Shown here: piece after piece, positions 59,736-64,000 of the stretch
Layout: each line of letters opens with the position of its first letter
Numbering within the stretch: position 1 is the stretch's first letter
Assembly (NCBI GenBank): GCA_009760855.2
Contig: WPIO01000005.1
Location: 5,380,001 to 5,444,000, forward strand
DNA length: 64,000 bases
Direction of reading: 5' to 3'
From: Cristatella mucedo
Lineage: Eukaryota > Bryozoa > Phylactolaemata > Cristatellidae
Translations under genes and position numbers: made by a program
The notes under the pieces: generated by a model
What the model was told of the DNA's origin: nothing
The model's database searches: none
Seen by the model: the letters and a program-made list of their open reading frames with translations, nothing else

Positions 59736-60882
59736 TGCTGACACACCCCTCTTTAGGATAGTTTCCACAGTTTTCAGGTTTTCCTCTCTTCAACCATTCT
59801 GCTCTCTCCGATATTGCTTCTGGGCCACTGGGTCGAACCTGTCCTACGATGCTTGAGCTGACCTTCCCGCATACTTTCCATGGTCTCACCATGCAGAGCA
59901 AAGCCATCAGCAAAAGCAACAGCCTTATCAGAGTTGTTACCTGTCATCAAGCCATGAAGCTGACAATTTGGAAACAGATGTAAGCTAAATGATCAGCCCA
60001 TGGGGTTACCACTCATTGCTGGGCCCGTCCTGAACTCACGTGAAGGAAGCCGGCACAGCCCAGTAGACTCTCAATGTAAGACACCTTTGGAAGACTGCCA
60101 GAGAGGGCATTAATCAGGAGTGGACTGAAAGCAGAAAAAACCTATGCATTTCTAGTAGTAGGCATTTGGTTTAAATGACTTCATTGAATTGAGTGAATCT
60201 TAGCTAGCATCCAAAACACATTTTCGACCCACAGGGAACAAAGCGGTAAGATGCATAAAGCAGACTCTAGATATAGCCCATCTTTCAGATGAGCAAATCT
60301 ATCCCCAGACTGAATTGAGCTTCTAAGTAGAGCAGTTTAGCTCAAAAAACCGTTCCACACAAAAATTGCTCTTACAATCAAAGTGAATCATAAAAAATAT
60401 GTCGATATCATGGGTGAGGTAGACTTTAAACAAGAGCACTTTTAGAAAGAAAACTGTTCCTATATTCAGAGTGACTTCTATCCGGTTAGGAGAGTCTGCT
60501 GTGCTTACTACCATGCATCTTGCTGGCCACCAGTGGTAGTAGGTGCTGGGTTAGATAGGAGCAACAGCATCTGCAGCTACTGATGCCCGAAATGTTGACC
60601 TTGCCACTGCTACAGCCACTCACTAGGGATGCAGCAGTGAACTGAGGTCCGACTCAGTAGGCACAGCCACACTGAATTTAAGAGGCTGGCCAGCTGCAAA
60701 GAGTAGCTAAGCTTACAATATGGCAACTAGTCAAGCTAAAGTGGTGTTAAACAAAAAGGCTGTTAAACTAGATCCACAGCACTGGCAGCAGATGCAGCTG
60801 CAGCGGCATCAGCAACAGCTGAATACAGCAGCAGCACTGGATACAACAGTAGCTGTGTATGCAGAAAAGTAAAAGTAAAGAT

Positions 60883-61022
60883 TGGCTTACCAAACAGGCA
60901 TATGCATATAGCAGCAAAAAAGCCTTAGCGACTCGTGCTTGAAGTAGATAAAAAAGAAATGCCTGCAGCAGGACAAACCAACGACCTGGGTCGTGATATG
61001 TGAGCATCTTAACCCTAGTCCA
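60883..61022 (-). mobile_element. SINE-B relative, degraded
   Basis: The minus-strand head has GGACTAGGGTTAAGATGCTC as box A. Body remnants include CTTTTTTGCTGCTATATGC. Confidence 0.45.
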
Positions 61023-61079
61023 AGACCCATCGGCATGCCTAGCAGCAGAAGCACCTGAAGCAAAACTGAATGCAGAAAC

Positions 61080-61175
61080 AACTATGGTAGCAGCAGCAGT
61101 AGCAGCAGCTGCTGCAATGGATAGAGCAACAGCAATGGCAGAAGCAGCAGCAGCAAGAGAAGCAGCAGGCTATTT
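61080..61175. repeat. CAG-rich low-complexity tract
   Basis: Imperfect GCA/CAG repeats. The plus strand can read Ala-rich, but no gene context is present. Confidence 0.75.
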
Positions 61176-63064
61176 GACAGACCTCTGGCATAAGTGGTCG
61201 TTAACTCAGCTGCTGTGAGCATGCCTTTGAAGCAGGAGTAATTATGATGCTATGCACATCGCTAAAACTTTCGGACTGGTCCTGCATGCAGCTACAGTGA
61301 GTGGCATTTACGTTTGCACGAGCTGGATGGCCCTTAACCTCACCCCCTGCTCTTTCCTGCTTTGGAGTCAACCTTTCTCAGGAGCTATACCACAATAGCT
61401 CCACACATTGTTTAAACTACCAACCCTGCTACGATCGCTATCACTTTCAGTAGCTTGTCACCTAGATGCATCAGTTCTGAAGATTTGGGAATTTAGTCCT
61501 CATCTGTGACAAGGCTCAGCCGAAGTGCAGAAAATCTCTTCTGGTGGCTACATGTGACCTAAAACATACAGAGTGAGCTATGTAAAAAGTAAGCCATTTT
61601 AACTATTCTACAGTCTTCATCTTTGGTAGCAGCACTCAGGTCTATTTTGTTTCCATCCTCCCTTCATTCATTTCTGCTTTAATTTAGTGGGTTTTATTTC
61701 GCATCGGCTACAACTTTTGTTGGTCGATTGAAGGCGCCGTTGGTTGATCTAAGCACCGAATGTATGTTAGTGAACGGATCCAGAACACAAAATTCTTCGC
61801 ACAGTAACCGGTACATAAGCTCGAACTAGTTTGTTCTCTTTGGCCATGTTTCAATAAAGGTTGGACTGCACTTCAGTTACTAGCAAAGTTTACTATCTAT
61901 GCACCAACCGGACTTTCTCCATTAGCCAGCAAATCGTCCCCTTGTCGGTTCCTCGAAGCTTCCGTGACCCAGCCGTCCAGGCTGCACTGTCCTACATGCT
62001 GGCTGCCGGGATCTCTGCTCCACATGTCGCTGCTTAATCAGGGGACCTCCACCCTATTCTCCATGAGCTACCTTTCTTGGCAGCCAGAGACTAACTGATG
62101 ACTGCCAGAGCATATCCCCTAAGCCCGTGGGTGGCTGGCGAATGAGGATGATGAATGTTCGGCTTTCCTTGCAGCAGCAGCATCAGCTGCTGCTGCTGCC
62201 AGCTGGTTACTACCATCCATGCCTGATTCGGCAGGCCAGAAATGATCAATAACAGCATGCACTCGTGCAACCAAATTCTGCATGCACGTGGCACAAAGCT
62301 TGCTCGAATTCAGCACACACTGTTTCAAATGCTGCTGCCAGCTTCTGCCTCTAGCCAACGAGTGTTCACATGGAGGATTGCGCTTGCTCACTAGTGCAGC
62401 AACCTTCCGACGGATGCTTGGCAAGCACAAACCACAGGCTAGCAAAGCGAATGCACCACAAGCAAATGCAGTCACAAAGAAGTTTGGCACCCAGCCCCTG
62501 CTGCCGATGCATCCAGGATCGCCAAGCAGTTACCAAGCAGACCGATGGCCCATCAGCAGTCTTTGATGCCCTATTAGCTTGATGGAAAGCTCCTACAAGT
62601 CAGGAAGCACTGAAGATGCCACTGCTACCAGGAAGACATGCCCTAGCCGGAGCAGCACGGCACCCACGTGGGCAGCTGCCTAGATAAAAAACGCATTAGT
62701 CAGCCGGCATAGCTGTGCTGACGCCCTGGCATTTACCTCTATGAAACAGCCACAGCAAGAGGTTGGTGGTGGAGTGCTGCTGCATAATGGAAGGAGGTGG
62801 CTGAACGTGTCGAAAAGCTAGCAGCACTCCCATCGACCGGCTGTCGACTAGCTTTACATGGCTGCTTGGCTGCTTCATACGTCGTGGTACCTGCTTGAGG
62901 CTAAGGCCGATCCACTCAGGCACACAGCCTGCAGTGCTTTCATGCCAACCCTGGCAGCTGGCTGAGTGCTGTTCATTGTGGATTCCCCCCCCCCCACAAG
63001 TGCCTACCTCAATGGCTTTGTTGAGCTGCTGCTGCAGATCCCGTCATAGGTTGCTTGACACATA

Positions 63065-63215
63065 ATGCATAATTAATTTGTATAGCGACCTAAGAGAACT
63101 TAATCTCTATTCGGAGCTTCACATATGTCACGGGGCTCAAGGCCATGACCATCCGAACATTCACCTTGATCTTGGTATGGGCGAGCACCTTAACCGTTGT
63201 GCCAAACCAACCTGG
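63065..63215 (-). mobile_element. SINE-A copy
   Basis: On the minus strand GGTTTGGCACAACGGTTAAG starts the tRNA-like head. The tail carries GAGATTAAGTTCTCTTAGG. Confidence 0.65.
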
Positions 63216-63219
63216 CAAC

Positions 63220-63832
<613 letters not shown>

Positions 63833-63939
63833 GAGAACAAGAGAGCAGGGCAAGTTGGCTAGCATGAGATGCTAGGCTGTGCTTATAAGCACAGTGACAC
63901 TGCGCATACAATCACTAACCAAATGACGTGCTTTCATTC

Positions 63940-64000
63940 TAGCATATGTAAAGTGCCTAGAAAGAGATTTAACTCTCTTAGGGTGAATCACAGCTATTTT
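63940..64000 (+). mobile_element. LINE-A or SINE-A 3' tail
   Basis: GCATATGTAAAGTGCCTAGA and AGAGATTTAACTCTCTTAGG form the shared tail. It is cut by the window end. Confidence 0.5.

Larger units (their letters stand above)
55485..63060. other. Gene-poor CAG/CTG-rich region
   Basis: Apart from the repeats listed separately I see no gene. GCTGC/CAGC words are frequent, notably 61080-61180 and 62170-62200. Open frames here are Ala/Gln-rich low complexity. Confidence 0.45.

Noticed and set aside
62119-62490. 123-codon minus-strand frame
   Set aside because: Ala-rich part comes from CAG/CTG repeats; no homologue recognised.

Overview
The window is metazoan nuclear DNA. It holds two intron-split genes of animal type with GT-AG junctions and consistent phases: SYCP3, a meiotic chromosome-axis protein, and GET3/ASNA1, the tail-anchored protein targeting ATPase. 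The rest is dominated by decayed L2/CR1-type LINEs, tRNA-derived SINEs and microsatellites. The lineage is not fixed by the sequence. A lophotrochozoan such as a mollusc is my guess, based on repeat style and a SPIN-like hAT relic. No bacterial or organellar feature was seen.

Layout. (1) 1-3300: LINE remnants and plain sequence. (2) 3374-16120, minus strand: a complete six-exon SYCP3 reading frame of 245 codons, with LINE, SINE and hAT debris in its introns and a pair of inverted E-box motifs upstream. (3) 16440-24400: intergenic LINE pieces, a CRE palindrome, and two weak unplaced exon-like stretches. (4) 24441-26357, plus strand: an intronless 638-residue protein with a C-terminal kinase domain whose HRD motif reads LND, and a long Ser/Ala-rich N-terminal half. 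(5) 28113-42439, minus strand: a complete seven-exon GET3/ASNA1 frame of 337 codons. A long opposite-strand LINE lies in its last intron, and microsatellites, a 15-bp minisatellite and SINEs lie in the others. (6) 42440-64000: no gene recognised. This part holds poly(G) and GGT tracts, GA/GACA, CA and CT microsatellites, LINE and SINE remnants, a 28-bp palindrome made of two POU octamers, and an almost perfect decamer satellite at 63331-63710.

The three genes have no obvious shared pathway. SYCP3 acts in meiotic axis assembly, GET3 in ER insertion of tail-anchored proteins, and the kinase-like protein is of unknown role. The repeats do interact: one SINE family carries the 3' tail of the resident LINE family, which points to LINE-driven mobilisation.
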